Of a DNA stretch of 64,000 nt, positions 33,274 to 42,757 are shown one piece after another (the first letter of the stretch is position 1; every line of letters starts with the position of its first letter). The stretch comes from Acanthornis magna. Lineage: Eukaryota > Chordata > Aves > Passeriformes > Acanthizidae. Under the pieces are notes generated by a model. It saw only the letters and a program-made list of their open reading frames with translations, was not told where the DNA came from and did no database searches. The stretch spans positions 1 to 64,000 of the forward strand of contig JAWUZG010000983.1 of NCBI GenBank assembly GCA_036785705.1, in the 5' to 3' direction. The translations under genes and the position numbers were made by a program.

Positions 33274-33769
33274 CTACAGCCCTAAAACATTCCCAACATG
33301 TTTTCCAAAGAAAACCTGTATTTCCATAAGTAAATAGAATGCACAAGGACATACCTTTATCTTGTGCTTTATTACAAAGGGTGATTCATTAAGGGTGAAA
33401 TTATTCATCCATGCTCTCTGTGCTGCTCTCTGGGATAGGGATGGATGGGAAAGACACCAGGATGCAGAGAGGATGGTTTGCCCAAATTCCAGCATGAAAA
33501 GGTCAGGATATTTTGCATGACACTTATTACTTGAATAAAGTAAATCAAATCTGTATTAGGGAGTTTATGTTTCCTTATTGAGTATTCAGGGCATGGCCCC
33601 GACTTGTTCAGATCTTCTTCTCTAACCTTGTTCTTTGAAATATTAAATATTGGATATCATCCTACAGTCTTTGGATGCTTTTGGACATTCAGTGTAGGTT
33701 GGACTTACATCAGTGCTGAAAGATTTGGGGATCATCCCGAGCTTCCCCAAACAGATGGACAGGGCAGGA
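33274..33769. other. Intergenic sequence, no gene seen
   Basis: AT-richer spacer between an inverted and a plus-oriented CR1 copy; no feature supported on either strand. Confidence 0.4.
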
Positions 33770-33771
33770 GT

Positions 33772-34150
33772 GGGCAGGGCTGGAGGTGTCCAGGGAAGGG
33801 AACGGAGCTGGGCAGGGGCTGAGCCCCAGGAGCGGCTGAGGGAGCTGGGAAAGGGCTCAGCCTGGAGAAAAGGAGGCTCAGGGGAACCTTGTGGCTCTGC
33901 ACAGCTCCTGCCAGGAGGGGACAGCCGGGGGGGTCGGGCTGTGCTGCCGTGTCCAGGCAGGTTCAGGTTAGAGATTGTAAAATATTTTTTGGAATGAGTT
34001 GCCCAGGGAGGTTTGGAGTCCCTGTCTATGGAAGTATCCCAGAGGAGCATGGATGTGGCCCTTGGGGACAGGGCCTGGGGTGCTGCTGGTGCTGCTGGGG
34101 TGGCACTGCATGGTCCTGAAGGGCTCTTCCCACCCTGATGACTCTGGGAT
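33772..34150 (+). repeat. Mosaic CR1 copy
   Basis: The first 175 bases (GGCTGGAGGTGTCCAGGG to GGGGGTCGGGCTGTGCTG) are the 60.6 kb subfamily; from about 33,950 (CAGGTTCAGGTTAGAG) to GGTCCTGAAGGGCTCTTCCC it follows the 8.1 kb subfamily instead. Either a recombinant source element or a deletion-bearing intermediate subfamily. Confidence 0.75.
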
Positions 34151-34151
34151 G

Positions 34152-35220
34152 CTCCATGAGATGCCCACACACGTGTGACACTCCCACAGCTACAGTCACT
34201 ACCTGTGCTGCTGATGTGCACAGGAGAGCCTCAGGCACACACATCTCACTCCAGAGCTATCAAACACCCACCTGGGAATGGCTTCATGAGGTCTCAGCAT
34301 CAAGAGTTTCTGCTGGCAGCAAATCCCATCACGGACAAAAGCACGCACAGGCTCAGGCTGATGTTTGGGGGATCTTGAGACAGCTTTAAATAGAGCTGTG
34401 GGTGGGATTAACAAAAAGGGGGGGAGTTGGCCACATGCAGATGTGTATTTTTAAGGGATTTCCGTGTGGAATGGAGTCAGAAGTGAGTATGAACAGTGAC
34501 TGTAAATTTACATCCAACCGGGAATCCAGTATTGGCATTTGAAAGCAGCACTGGGAAGACAACAGGGACACGGATCAAATGTTTCCTTTTCTTCTGCCAG
34601 AGGAGTGTTTGAAGGAGGTAGAGCACTGGAAGAGCTGGGAATTAGAGCTCTCCCCACTCCTTTCTGCCCCTGGCCAAAATCTGACAGGTCCAAATGTGAC
34701 AAAGAGAACATCATGGGTCACCTGTGGTGGAGCAAGGAGCACCTGGAGGGTGGGCATGGCTGATGTGGGCATGGCAGGGATACCTGGGCATTCCCACCTC
34801 ACCTGGATTTCCTTCAGAACTCGACAGGTGCATGTTCAGAATAAGGAAGAAGCTCAGGCCAGACAGCACTGTATTAAAAAGTGAAAAAAAAAACAGGGAA
34901 GCAAAGTAAAAGGAAGCAAACCCAGGGAGAGTTTGCATTGTGAGCACCAACAGGCAGTAAATTATCCCTGTCAGCTGCCTGGCAATTATTGCCTGAGCAC
35001 GGAGGGGTGGGAGCTTGGGAATACCTGTAAACACTTCTGCACAGGCAATTTGTCTTGTAGCACTACCCAAAACAGCTCCCAGGACTCCCCCAGCCCTCGT
35101 GCCTGGAGGGCACAGGATGTGTTGCGAACCACGGGGAGCTCACACCTGCCTGAGGTGAGGAAAGGCCCACAGCAGTACCAGGGCTGGCTGAGCTGAAAGT
35201 CCTGCTGGAAAGCGCTGGGA
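34152..35220. other. Upstream flank of MRPS6/SLC5A3, no gene seen
   Basis: No exon recognised. An A-rich run lies near 34,884-34,893. A divergent transcript from the CpG island would run through here, but nothing in the sequence demonstrates one. Confidence 0.4.
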
Positions 35221-35231
35221 GAAGTTTTCCA
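35221..35231 (-). promoter_or_regulatory. TonE (NFAT5) consensus match
   Basis: Minus-strand TGGAAAACTTC fits the tonicity-responsive enhancer TGGAAANNYNY. It is about 1.9 kb upstream of the MRPS6 start codon. A single match alone is weak; it gains weight from the others nearby. Confidence 0.4.
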
Positions 35232-35479
35232 TTTCCACGCCTGCCCTCAGGATCCATGGCACCCTCCCCGTGCAGGCAGAACAAAAGCAAATGACCCTGG
35301 CTATGGAAAGGGCATGATTGGGCTGCCAGGGGAGGTTCTGAGACCTTCCTGGGTGGGCTGGGATTCCAGAGATATTCCATTGAAGTTTTTGATCTGGAGA
35401 TCTGCTGCCTACTCTGCTTCCCCTTGAGCCTCGGGCATGGCGGGGCTGCTCTCTCATCCCTCTTTCCTCAGGACAATGA

Positions 35480-35490
35480 TGGAAATTCAT
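35480..35490 (+). promoter_or_regulatory. TonE (NFAT5) consensus match
   Basis: TGGAAATTCAT fits TGGAAANNYNY, 1.6 kb upstream of the MRPS6 start codon and 1.2 kb upstream of the palindromic site in the CpG island. Confidence 0.4.
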
Positions 35491-35944
35491 CTGACTGAGC
35501 AATGATGGCTTCAACAGCCTGGACAGAAACTTGTCTCTCCTCAAAGCCAGACTGTTTGGCACGGGTGTGAGGGAAAGGGACAGCCCTGGAGGGATAAATC
35601 TGCTGTGGATGAGACAAAGAGTGTTCAAACAAACCCCCAGGTCCCCAAAGTCTTCTTTAGTGGGAGCAAGCGGTTCAGCTGCCAGCCCAGCCCCAGCTGG
35701 ACACCGGCGGTGTCGGATGTGCTGCAGCCGGAGGTATCTGTGTCACTGACCTTGGTGGCTGCACGTGAGCACAACGCCAGGGGTGCGTGCCAGGCTGGGA
35801 AATGTGAATCCAGAACCTCCCTGGCTGGGAGGACACGGGCACCAAGGCCAGACACACGGCTTTACCTCGATCCTGCTGCTCCTCGGGCCCCCAGAGCTGG
35901 GCACATCCACCCCAGAGCTGGTCACCCCACGGGTGTGCCCTGAG

Positions 35945-36400
35945 CAGCTCGGAGGATCGGGAAGGTCCTGGGGGTGGCCGGAGGAGCTCTGAGGATGGGG
36001 AATGCCTTGAGGGTGTACTGGGGAGTTCTGAGGATGGAGAAGTTCTGGGGGTGCACTGAGAAAGGGGAAGGTCCTAAGCCTGCGGTGGGGTGCTCTGAGG
36101 ATGGGGAATGCCCCGGGTGTCCATTGGGGAGTTCTGGGGATGGAGAAGTTCTGGGGATGCACTGATGTTGGGGAAGGTCCTAGGCCTGCGGTGGGGTGCT
36201 CTGAGGATGGGCAAGTTCTGGGGGTGCTCTGAGGATGGGGAATGTCCCAGGTGTCCATTGGGGAGCTCTGGGGATGGAGAAGTTCTGGGGGAGCTCTGAG
36301 GATGGGGAATGTCCCAGATGTCCATTGGGGAGTTCTGGGGATGGAGAAGTTCTGGGGGTGCACCGAAGCACTCCGAAGATGGGGAAGGTGCAGGGTGTGC
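35945..36400 (+). repeat. Complex minisatellite abutting the promoter
   Basis: Built from modules GGGAGTTCTGGGGATGGAG, GAAGTTCTGGGGGTGCACTG, CTCTGAGGATGGGGAATG and CCTGCGGTGGGGTGC. The first module recurs at 36,021, 36,127, 36,261 and 36,328, giving spacings of 106, 134 and 67, and GTCCTAAGCC/GTCCTAGGCC at 36,071 and 36,177 repeats the 106-base period. G-rich on the plus strand. Periodic frames on both strands are artefacts. Confidence 0.93.
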
Positions 36401-36665
36401 CCCGAGAAGGGGCACGTCCCGGGGGTGCCCGGCGGTGTCCGGAGGCTGCGGAAGGTTCTGGAAGGGGCCGCTGGGGCGGGCTGAGGGCCGCTGCCCAGCC
36501 CCGCTCCCCGGCCCGGCCGTGCCCTCAGCGTGCCCGCGCCGCCCCCGCCCCCGCCCCGCGCGGGGCACACGCGCGCGCCCGCGAGCTCCCCCCCCCCCCC
36601 CCCGGCTCGGCTCGGCGCGCGGCCCCGGCGGTCCGTGAGCGCGCGGGGGGAGCGGGGGGCGGCGC

Positions 36666-36681
36666 AGTGGAAATTTCCACT
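36666..36681. promoter_or_regulatory. Perfect palindrome with TonE on both strands
   Basis: AGTGGAAATTTCCACT is its own reverse complement. TGGAAATTTCC (36,668-36,678 plus; 36,669-36,679 minus) fits TGGAAANNYNY on each strand, so two NFAT5 sites overlap. The core GGAAATTTCC also resembles an NF-kappaB/Rel site; NFAT5 shares the Rel-type DNA-binding domain. It is about 420 bases upstream of the MRPS6 ATG. NFAT5 is the established activator of SLC5A3 in hypertonicity. Confidence 0.6.
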
Positions 36682-36691
36682 CCCTGCAGCA

Positions 36692-36714
36692 GCGGCGGCG
36701 GCGGCGGCGGCGGC
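36692..36714 (+). repeat. (GCG)n/(CGG)n trinucleotide array in the promoter
   Basis: About 7.7 uninterrupted GCG units starting 11 bases after the palindrome. Probably upstream of the transcription start, so not translated. Confidence 0.9.
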
Positions 36715-36873
36715 TCGGCGGGGCCGGGGGCGGCGCCGGCCGCGGGGGCAGCGCGGGGTGGGCCCGGCTCGGCGCGGCCGTGCCCGCGCGGGGGTCCCGG
36801 CCCTCAGGCCGCGGCGCGGGGCGGCCCCGGCCCGGCGGGGGCGGCGCCTGGTGCGGGCAGGGCCAGCCCGGTG

Positions 36874-36884
36874 GAGCGTGCGCA
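36874..36884 (-). promoter_or_regulatory. NRF-1-like site
   Basis: Minus-strand TGCGCACGCTC matches the NRF-1 consensus YGCGCAYGCGC at 10 of 11 positions. NRF-1 commonly controls nuclear genes for mitochondrial proteins, which fits MRPS6. In so GC-rich a region chance matches are likely. Confidence 0.4.
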
Positions 36885-37087
36885 GCTCCGGCGCCCTTTA
36901 AGCCGCGCCGCCCCTGCCCGCTCGGGCGTCTGAGCCGCGGGAGCCGCGCGGGAAGGAGCCGCCACAGCGCCGGGACGCGCTTTCCTCCTTCTGCTCCTCC
37001 CGTCCCCCTGCTCCTCCTCTCCGGCCTCGCCGCAGCCCCCTCCTCCCCACCCCGTGCCCCGCTCCTCCCGCCACTGCCAGCTCTAAG

Positions 37088-37132
37088 ATGCCCCGCTATG
37101 AACTGGCTTTGATCGTGAAAGCTATGCAGAGG
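37088..37132 (+). CDS. MRPS6: MRPS6 exon 1 coding part (mitochondrial ribosomal protein bS6m), partial
   Basis: Fifteen codons encode MPRYELALIVKAMQR, the N-terminal first beta-strand of the bS6 fold, which I recognise as the vertebrate MRPS6 N-terminus with Val where mammals have Leu at residue 10. The product is a small subunit protein of the mitochondrial ribosome, about 125 residues when complete, and acts in the matrix in translation of mitochondrial mRNAs. The exon stops after AGG at a strong donor, GTGAGT (37,133-37,138), in phase 0. The frame reads on 87 codons past the donor, but that tail is intron. Exons 2 and 3 were not found in the window and probably lie to the right. The ATG has C at -3 relative to CTAAGATG sequence context AAG, so A at -3 and C at +4. 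The CpG island around it fits a housekeeping gene. Confidence 0.93.
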
Positions 37133-38699
37133 GTGAGTGAGGGAGAGGAGACGGGAGGAGGGGAGGGAGGCAGGTGGGACTTGCAGACCCCCCCTCGCCC
37201 CGTGGTGTCGCCGCGGTGCCCGCTCGGTGCCCGCTCGGTGCCCGCTGTCCCCGCCGCACCGCGTGGCCCGGCCGGCCCTGTCGCCCGCAGTGTCGCAGCG
37301 TGTCCCCGGCTCCGCGGGGCTCCCTCCGCGCTCCGGCCCCGTGCCCATCGCCCCTTCCCTGCCCGCGCCCTTGGAGCCTTGGCTGAGTCGCTCCCCCCGA
37401 GCCGCAGTCCCCTCTCCCCCTCCCCTCTGGTCCGCAGGTAAGCAGATCCCACGCTTTCCGAGCGAAAGAGATGCGGCTCTCCCTCCCCGTGCCCTCCCTC
37501 GGTGCCTGGAGCAGGTGAGCCCGGCCCTTTCCGTGCCCCTGCCAGCGCATCCCCTCTCCCTCTGCCGCACCAGCGCTCTCCATCCCCCTCCCCGCACCTG
37601 CGCTGGCATCCCCGGGCACCTCCTCGGCTCCGCTCGGCTCCGGCAAGCCTCGGGGCGAGGGAAAGCGGGTGCTCCAGCCAGCTCCCCCCGTGTGCCAGGG
37701 CAGTGCCGAGGATGGGCTTTTGCCCGCACCAGTTGAGCGGGGCCGATAGGCTGGGCCCTATCGCCCCCGGGAAGGGGCGCTGGGGGTGGCAGGAGCCGTT
37801 GCCGCTGTTTTTTGGCAGCGCGGTGATAACAGAGCTCGGTTAAATGATGCTCTTGCCATTCGGCAGGAGCTGAGTCAATACGTGGGGGGGGGGGAGGGAA
37901 ATGGGGGATGTGTGTGCGTGTGCGTAAAAATAATAAAATAGGGACATCTCCGTGTGGATGGAAGGTTTATTTGGTAAATAACAGCTGAAACTGGCCCTTC
38001 TCTAGTACCTTCTATAGCCTTTGTTTATCTGCTACTTTCCAGCTTAATATGCAGTGCTGGTGTTGGAATGTAGCAGCACTTGTGCTGGGCTGGAGCCCTC
38101 TGATCCAGCCCGGCGTGGATACTCTGGGATTTACCCTTCCTTCCAACCAGCACCGTTTCCCACCGAGCAGCAGGAGCTCAGCAGCGTGGCCGTGGTTTTT
38201 TGGGAATTACGGGAGCACGTCTGGTGTGCCGCATGCACTAGTACATTTCCATTCATTTTACATGGACCATCCACATGTCGGGGCTGGCTTTTTTTTTTTT
38301 TTTCCTCTTTTTTTTTTTCCAATATATTTTTCCCCGTGTTTTAGCTGCAGAAGCTGTAGTAGAGACATCTCACCTGGGTCCTCTAGTGGAGAAATACAGC
38401 AGCAGGGAGAAAGCGCGGTGACATTGCTGCACCAGCTCACCCAGGCAAAAATCGCTGCTTTTCCACCTGCTTGTCAACGTGAAATTTTTTTCCGATTTTT
38501 TTTTTTCCCTTTCCACACCCCTCCCCACGGGTGGATAAGGCAGAAATGCTTTTTGCAGCCGTGCTGTTGATGTGGAGATGCTTTAAGCCGGGCAGGCACT
38601 GGGAATGCAGGGCAGGACAGAAAGCGTAGCGAATCTGCCATAATACTGAGGCAGGAATAAACTGACTTCTCTGAAAGGATGCCATGGAGTGCTCTCTGC

Positions 38700-38710
38700 T
38701 GGAAAGGCTT
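38700..38710 (+). promoter_or_regulatory. TonE (NFAT5) consensus match in intron 1
   Basis: TGGAAAGGCTT fits TGGAAANNYNY, 1.6 kb downstream of exon 1. Single match; functional status unknown. Confidence 0.3.
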
Positions 38711-40831
38711 TCTGGTTTCTAGGATCTGAGCACGGAGATGCAGGGATAAGCTTTTAGCTGTAAGATGCTTCTAATGAGCATCATTGCACTCGGGATTTAA
38801 CATCTGCAACCTTTGCCTCTTTGAAGTTGGACTCTCCAGCATGTTCCTTCCAGATGGATGTACCTTTAAGGGGTTTTTTTAGCTCTGTGATTATGTCCAA
38901 ACATTTCAGTTTGTGCTGGTGTTTTTAACCCACCCTTGTTGTAACTCCAAAATTTACAGTCTGTCTGTAGGTGCTGCTATTTTTGTGCTGTTTTCAGTAC
39001 ACCAGGTCTGGGTGCTTTTTGGTGTCCCAATATTGTGCTGCTCCTGCCTTTCTTGCGCCATGAGAACACTCGGATGTGTTTTCTCTAGTGGTTTTATGCT
39101 CCGTGGTGCTGCTGGATCCTGGCAGGAGGGTTGCTCTAATGACCCCTGTAAGCTGTGCATAATCCTGGCTGTAATACTGAGTTAAGTGAGGCAAAATATG
39201 GGGCTAATAAGCCAGTCTGAAACAGTGGAATGATTCCGTAACTCCTTCCTGTAGAAGCTGGGGAGATCACACACAGGAGAGGAATAAATGAAAGCACCTG
39301 GGCAGGTGTTCCCTGTCCTGCCCTGTCGGTCCCTTTGTGGTGGCTGCGTGTCCTGGTACTGTCTGAGCAAGTGCTGACTCTTCTCTTGGTGTCTGTGATG
39401 TCTTTCCTCACCTGTGGCAGCTCCCCTGCCCTCCAAAAAAAAGCAAACCCTTGTCCCTTGGCTTCCCTGTGCTTTAGGGCTTGTCCTGAACTTCTCGGCG
39501 CTCTCTGGCAGCTTGGTGTGAACCTCAGCCTGGAAGACTTTCCTGCCTCTCTCAGAGGCAAACTTGGTGCTTCTGTGGGGTTTTCCCCACCCACAACTGT
39601 TCTTTTAATAGTTCCCTTGGCATTCTCAGAGATCCAGGCAGAATAAGTCCCTCTAGTTTGTTCTTGTTACTTTGAACCCTGTTGCTCCCTAGTCCTGCTC
39701 GTGTCCAAGTCGGGGATCCTTTCCCGTTCTTTCCCTGTGTGTGGCTTCTGTTTGGAGTCTGTTGGGAGGGCATCCCATCCCATCCATCCTGCCTGATGCT
39801 CTCCTCAGGCTTGGCAGGCTCCAGAGCCTCTTCAGCTCTCCTTTTGTGCCTTAAAAATGCAACCCCAAGAGCTTTGGGAATGGTGAGGGCATGAGGGAAA
39901 ACTTTCGCTTTGCACTGGTTTCACTTTCCAGCCTTTGTCACTGACTGTCTGCATGCACTTTCCACAAAAAGTCAAGATTTTATTCTGAAGTTAAAGCTGA
40001 GCAGCCCTTCCATGTCCTGATTTGTGAGAGGTAATGGACTTGGACTAAAACACTGTAGTTTTATATATTAAAACACAGGATATTTTATATACTGTATATA
40101 TATACACAGTCTTTCATTGGCTGAGACCCTAGTTAGTGACTCTTAGGAAAACAATAATAAAAGCACCCCCAAAATAAATAACCCCCACTACTCTGTGGTG
40201 TATTTGGAGGGTGAGGGCTTGTGTTGCTGTGTGTGAGTTTCTGGAGGAGATGTTTTGCCCAAAGAAAGGCGTGAGCTCAGTGAAGTGAAATGATGCATTT
40301 TGCCCACATGTGTTGTTTTCCACACTGCAGCATGGAAAGAACAAATCCTGAGGGGAGCTGGGGGAGTTTGGTGGCAGATTTCTTATCAGCAGTGTCCAGG
40401 TGTTTGCAAACAGAATGTTACCTGTCCTCAGCAGCCCCAGCCAAGCCCTGTAGCTGTGCTGCAGGTCAAGGTGCAAAATGAAGGCACAGCTGTCCATGGC
40501 CTGAATTGCCTGTTGGTAACAAAAGCTGAATTTCTAATGATTGCTGATTTTCTCTCAGGAGAGTCCTCTTTGGCTCTGATGGGGGGATTGTGGCAGGGCA
40601 GCACCTTCAGCAGGAAAGGGCGGTGCATCCACAGGAGTGAATGCACAGAATTCTCACTGGCTGGGAGAGGGGAGCTCTGCAGGGAGGCTTCCCCTGCCCG
40701 CTGGAACTCCCTGGGAGCCCAGGGAAAGGGAAGGAAGAAGAGCTGGAAATGGCTTCGTGCTGCTCCGAGGACACTGTGCAGAGTGACCATGGGGTGGCAA
40801 TGCCAGACCTCCGAGGGCACTGGGCACAGTG

Positions 40832-40930
40832 TGGGAATCCCGCAGCCCTTGAGCTTGGAAAAGACCTCCAGGATTGAGTCCAACCTTTGACTGATCCCCA
40901 CCTTGTCACCTAGAGCAGAGCGCAGGGACA
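40832..40930 (-). repeat. CR1 3'-end fragment in intron
   Basis: GGGAATCCCGCAGCCCTTGAG, TTGGAAAAGACCTCCAGG, GAGTCCAACCTTTGACTG: an inverted CR1 terminus of an older lineage. Confidence 0.65.
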
Positions 40931-41149
40931 CTTGTCCTCAGTGGCACTGCTTTGTGACTGCAACTGAATGGGCACTTTGCAAATACCTCGGAGTATTTCA
41001 CTAAAAATGAGGAAGTTTATCAATATTTTATTAGCAGTGTCCTCATCTCCCTCACTTCGCCTGTAACAAAGGTGAAATGCACTGTCATAATCTAAAACCT
41101 AATTACCTTTTTTTCAGCAAATACCTGGACTAGGACACCCATCCATCCA

Positions 41150-41275
41150 TTCCTGTAAATAAGGAAGGGGCCTTAAAAATCCCCTTGTTCCACCCCTTGC
41201 CATGGGCAGGGACACCTTCCACCACCCCAGGCTGCTCCAAGCCTGGCCTTGGACACCTCCAAATAATAATAATAA
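41150..41275 (-). repeat. CR1 3'-end fragment plus (AAT)n
   Basis: CCTTGCCATGGGCAGGGACACC and CCAAGCCTGGCCTTGGACACC, then AATAATAATAATAATC at about 41,262. Diverged compared with the intergenic copies. Confidence 0.75.
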
Positions 41276-42597
41276 TCATCCTGCAGTGAATGTGGGCTCT
41301 CATTTCTACAGCCGTGTTCTCACAACACAACTTGCCTTCAGCAGCTGTTTGTTGCTTTTGGAGTGGGTTGCCGTGTTTCCAAAATTCCCTACCTGCTGTG
41401 TGGAGATTGTTGGCTATTTTGGGAAAGCCAAAGTAAATGGGCAGTAGTGTTGCTTGACATCTTGACTATTCCACTTAATTGCTGTGTAGGCAGCTGCAGC
41501 AACTGGGCTTTTGATGGCTCAGTTGCCAGGAAGGAGGGGGGAGAAGGAAGCAGGAAGATACTGGGTTTATTTTATTTTCTTTCCTTTCTGGTGAACCACC
41601 TGTTCTTCCAGTGGACCTGTGCATCTTCCCCACCTCTCTTCCCAACGGTGCAGGTTAAAATTACACAGAAGTTTTTTCCTCTGCTCCCACTGGCATTTTT
41701 AGTAGGCTGTAGCAGGGAGGGATCCTGGAGTCGGGGGTGGTGCTGGGAACGAGACCAAAGCCTTGGAACTAAAAGACACGATCAGAAAACAACAACATCC
41801 AGTGGTGACTCTCCTGAAGGAGTCACCTTTTGTTTTCTGCCTTGAGCATTCCATAAGAAGAACTGGATTTTGATGCCTGTGGTGCAGGCAGCATTTGGGA
41901 ATGATACCCTCTTCCCTGATATTTGCCGTTCTCTGTCTTGGAGGAGCCTGAATTTTTGCCAAGTGTGGGATATGTGCCAGGGGCTGAAGGGACATAGAGA
42001 ATTATTCTCTTCTACAAAATAATTTCAGTTTATTGCAGGCCTCTGGTGGGATTTCAGTGGGATTTGGCCAGTCTCTCTTTAGGGGCAGCAGTGGGGGTTA
42101 ACCTTTGAGATACAACTTCTCTGGGCTGTCCCCGGTACCTCCTCAATGAGCTCTTTGCTCCTGGTTGGGTTTTGTTCCTGCTGTGTTCCTGGGTCTGTGA
42201 ACAGGGAGCTGTGGATAAACTTCAGCATGGAGCAGATTCTGTCCCTTAACTCTTGGAAGAGAAGGCAGGAGAACCTGTTGTGCAAAAAGAGCATTATTGC
42301 TCTCCATTGTTGGAAACCCCTCAGACGTGACTGACTCCTGGAAAAGCTTTCCATTCTAGCTGTGAGAAAAAGCTGCTCGTTCTGCTCATGTGTGTTTGTG
42401 TTTTCTGGCTCTTAATATTCATACATTCCATACTTTGTAATGATGGAAGTTCTGGTTTTCTCTGGGTGCTCTTTCAGGAGCTGATTTCTCCAGTTCCCTT
42501 ATCCCAGAACCATAATTGCCACACCGAAATGGCTTTGGTAGTTGTTAAGTTTTTGCTCAAGTAATTTATCTTCGCATTTTTTTTTTTTTTTTTGGTC

Positions 42598-42757
42598 TTT
42601 GCCCAGAGAAGCTGTGGCTACCCCATCCCTGGAAGTGTCCACAGTCAGGTTGGAGGAGCCTGGGACAGTGGGAGGTGTCCCTGCCCATGGCAGGGGTGGC
42701 ACTGGATGGGCTTTAAGGTCCCTTCAACCCAAACCGTTCCATGATTCTATGATTTGC
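42598..42757 (+). repeat. CR1 LINE 3' end in intron
   Basis: GAGAAGCTGTGGCTACCCC to CCGTTCCATGATTCTATGATT, keeping the octamer tail. Preceded by a run of T (about 42,577-42,593). Confidence 0.85.

Larger units (their letters stand above)
36390..37790. promoter_or_regulatory. CpG-island promoter shared by MRPS6 and SLC5A3
   Basis: A 1.4-kb block of dense CpG and extreme GC in otherwise CpG-poor DNA. It contains GC boxes (GCCCCCGCCCCCGCCCC near 36,541), a C16 run (36,588-36,603), a GGC array (36,692-36,714), a palindromic TonE at 36,666, an NRF-1-like site at 36,874 and a weak TATA-like CTTTAAG at 36,896-36,902. The start site is probably between about 36,925 and 37,000, giving a 5' UTR of roughly 100-160 bases before the MRPS6 ATG at 37,088; this start is inferred, not shown. 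The same island should drive SLC5A3, because mammalian SLC5A3 transcripts start in this exon. Confidence 0.88.

Noticed and set aside
36074..37729. 551-codon minus-strand frame across the CpG island
   Set aside because: Stop-free because of extreme GC and the adjoining minisatellite; Arg/Pro/Gly-rich, no domain, crosses exon 1 antisense.
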